DNA of 64,000 nt from Antarctobacter heliothermus. GTDB taxonomy: Bacteria; Pseudomonadota; Alphaproteobacteria; Rhodobacterales; Rhodobacteraceae. Below are positions 63,229 through 64,000 of the stretch, piece by piece. Below the pieces are notes generated by a model that saw nothing but the letters and a program-made list of their open reading frames with translations, made no database searches and was not told the DNA's origin. The DNA lies in the NCBI RefSeq assembly GCF_900188425.1, contig NZ_FZON01000010.1, positions 51,195 to 115,194 of the forward strand. Reading direction: 5' to 3'. Position numbers and translations under genes: made by a program. Within the stretch, counting starts at the first letter, position 1, and each line of letters begins with the position of its first letter.

Positions 63229-63986
63229 CAGATGATCCCCTTTTCCTTGAGCTTCGCCACCAGTTCATCGACAGAGCCGACGATTTCGCCAGCCGCACGG
63301 GCCGCCGGTTCCCCGGTCTTGACGATTTCCAGACGCGGCGTGACATCGACACCCAGATCGGCGGCGGTCTTTTCGTCCAGCGGCTTTTTCTTGGCCTTCA
63401 TGATGTTCGGCAAAGAGGCATAACGCGGCTCATTCAGGCGCAGGTCGGTCGAGATGATGGTCGGCATCTTGACCTTGATGGTCTGCAACCCACCGTCGAC
63501 CTCACGAGTGACGACGGCATGATCGCCCTCGACGTCGACCTTGTTGGCGTACATGGCCTGCGACCAGCCCAGCAGGGCCGACAGCATCTGGCCGGTGGCG
63601 CCGAGGTCGTTGTCGATCGCCTGCTTGCCGCACAGCACAAGGCCCGGCTGTTCGTCTTCGACGATCTTGGCCAGGATCTTGGCGACGGCCAGCGGCTCGA
63701 TGTCGGTGTGAACGTCATCAGCGGCGACCACGAGGATGGCGCGGTCAGCGCCCATGGCCAGCGCGGTGCGCAGGGTTTCCTGGCTTTGCTTGACCCCGAT
63801 GGAGACCGCGATGACCTCATCGGCCTTGCCGGCCTCCTTGAGGCGAATGGCCTCTTCGACGGCGATTTCGTCAAACGGGTTCATCGACATCTTCACGTTT
63901 GCCAGATCGACACCCGATCCGTCCGCTTTCACGCGAACTTTCACGTTGTAGTCGATCACGCGCTTGACCGGTACCAGGACCTTCAT
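63228..63986 (-). CDS. etfB: Electron transfer flavoprotein beta subunit
   Basis: The 252-aa protein begins [19 protein letters not shown], with [20 protein letters not shown] and the signature [18 protein letters not shown]. It binds AMP and forms the dimer with EtfA. The start ATG lies 14 bases from the window edge, so the promoter is outside. Confidence 0.97.
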   Translation of the reverse strand: MKVLVPVKRVIDYNVKVRVKADGSGVDLANVKMSMNPFDEIAVEEAIRLKEAGKADEVIAVSIGVKQSQETLRTALAMGADRAILVVAADDVHTDIEPLAVAKILAKIVEDEQPGLVLCGKQAIDNDLGATGQMLSALLGWSQAMYANKVDVEGDHAVVTREVDGGLQTIKVKMPTIISTDLRLNEPRYASLPNIMKAKKKPLDEKTAADLGVDVTPRLEIVKTGEPAARAAGEIVGSVDELVAKLKEKGII

Positions 63987-64000
63987 CTGCGTGTCTCTCC

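Overview
The window reads as chromosomal DNA of a Rhodobacteraceae (Roseobacter-type) alphaproteobacterium. The evidence is high GC, an alphaproteobacterial gcrA gene, the pckA / chvI-chvG / truncated hprK / rapZ / EIIA-Man / HPr neighbourhood, the pcaQ-pobA-pcaCHG aromatic cluster, and an intergenic GC-rich repeat that I know from this family. All assignments come from reading the sequence; no search was run.

Bases 1 to about 16017 are the right part of an integrated element. Its right boundary is a 47-nt 3' fragment of an initiator tRNA-Met gene (15971-16017), followed by what looks like that tRNA's own terminator. Leftward come 11-bp-spaced direct repeats, an IS256-family insertion sequence, a P4-type tyrosine integrase, a divergent unknown gene, and a tightly overlapping minus-strand prophage operon: AlpA-like HTH, small protein, VRR-NUC nuclease, winged-helix replication-type protein, cytosine methylase, unknown. 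A ParB/methylase gene runs off the left edge. Between the unknown gene (ends 7957) and the ParB/methylase gene (starts 1050) lies an oppositely oriented exopolysaccharide cassette (1719-7816): lipid-carrier sugar-phosphate transferase, Wza-like export lipoprotein, Wzb-like phosphatase, Wzc-like tyrosine autokinase and a SAM methyltransferase. Its first gene starts right after a run of 12 G. A possibly phase-variable polysaccharide regulation/export cassette carried inside a prophage is the most interesting feature of the window.

16103-29054 is a redox and respiration block: Crp/Fnr regulator, 1-Cys peroxiredoxin, divergent OxyR-like regulator, DUF2798 protein, ferritin-like protein, DUF5368 protein, Tat-exported sulfide:quinone-reductase-like flavoprotein, and a complete cytochrome bd system (cydD, cydC, cydA, cydB and the 45-residue cydX). 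A matching palindrome lies about 90 nt upstream of both the sqr-like gene and cydA. An isocitrate/isopropylmalate-dehydrogenase-family gene follows.

29064-47000 is mixed: an exported caspase-fold protein with an OmpA partner, an ABC-2 permease, gcrA with a terminator-like hairpin in its leader, rimO, a sulfotransferase-like gene with a downstream gene fragment, tdk, a SoxH-like metallo-hydrolase, a PPOX flavoprotein, an MFS transporter, a KAS III-like synthase, csaA, proC, a tannase-type esterase and a YbjN protein.

47178-52118 encodes protocatechuate and 4-hydroxybenzoate catabolism with a beta-keto-acid cleavage enzyme (BKACE) where later pathway genes might be expected. 52137-64000 holds a DUF3859 protein, pckA, the ChvI/ChvG two-component system with HprK/RapZ/EIIA/HPr regulatory PTS proteins, an acyltransferase, 3-hydroxybutyryl-CoA dehydrogenase, an unknown protein and etfBA.
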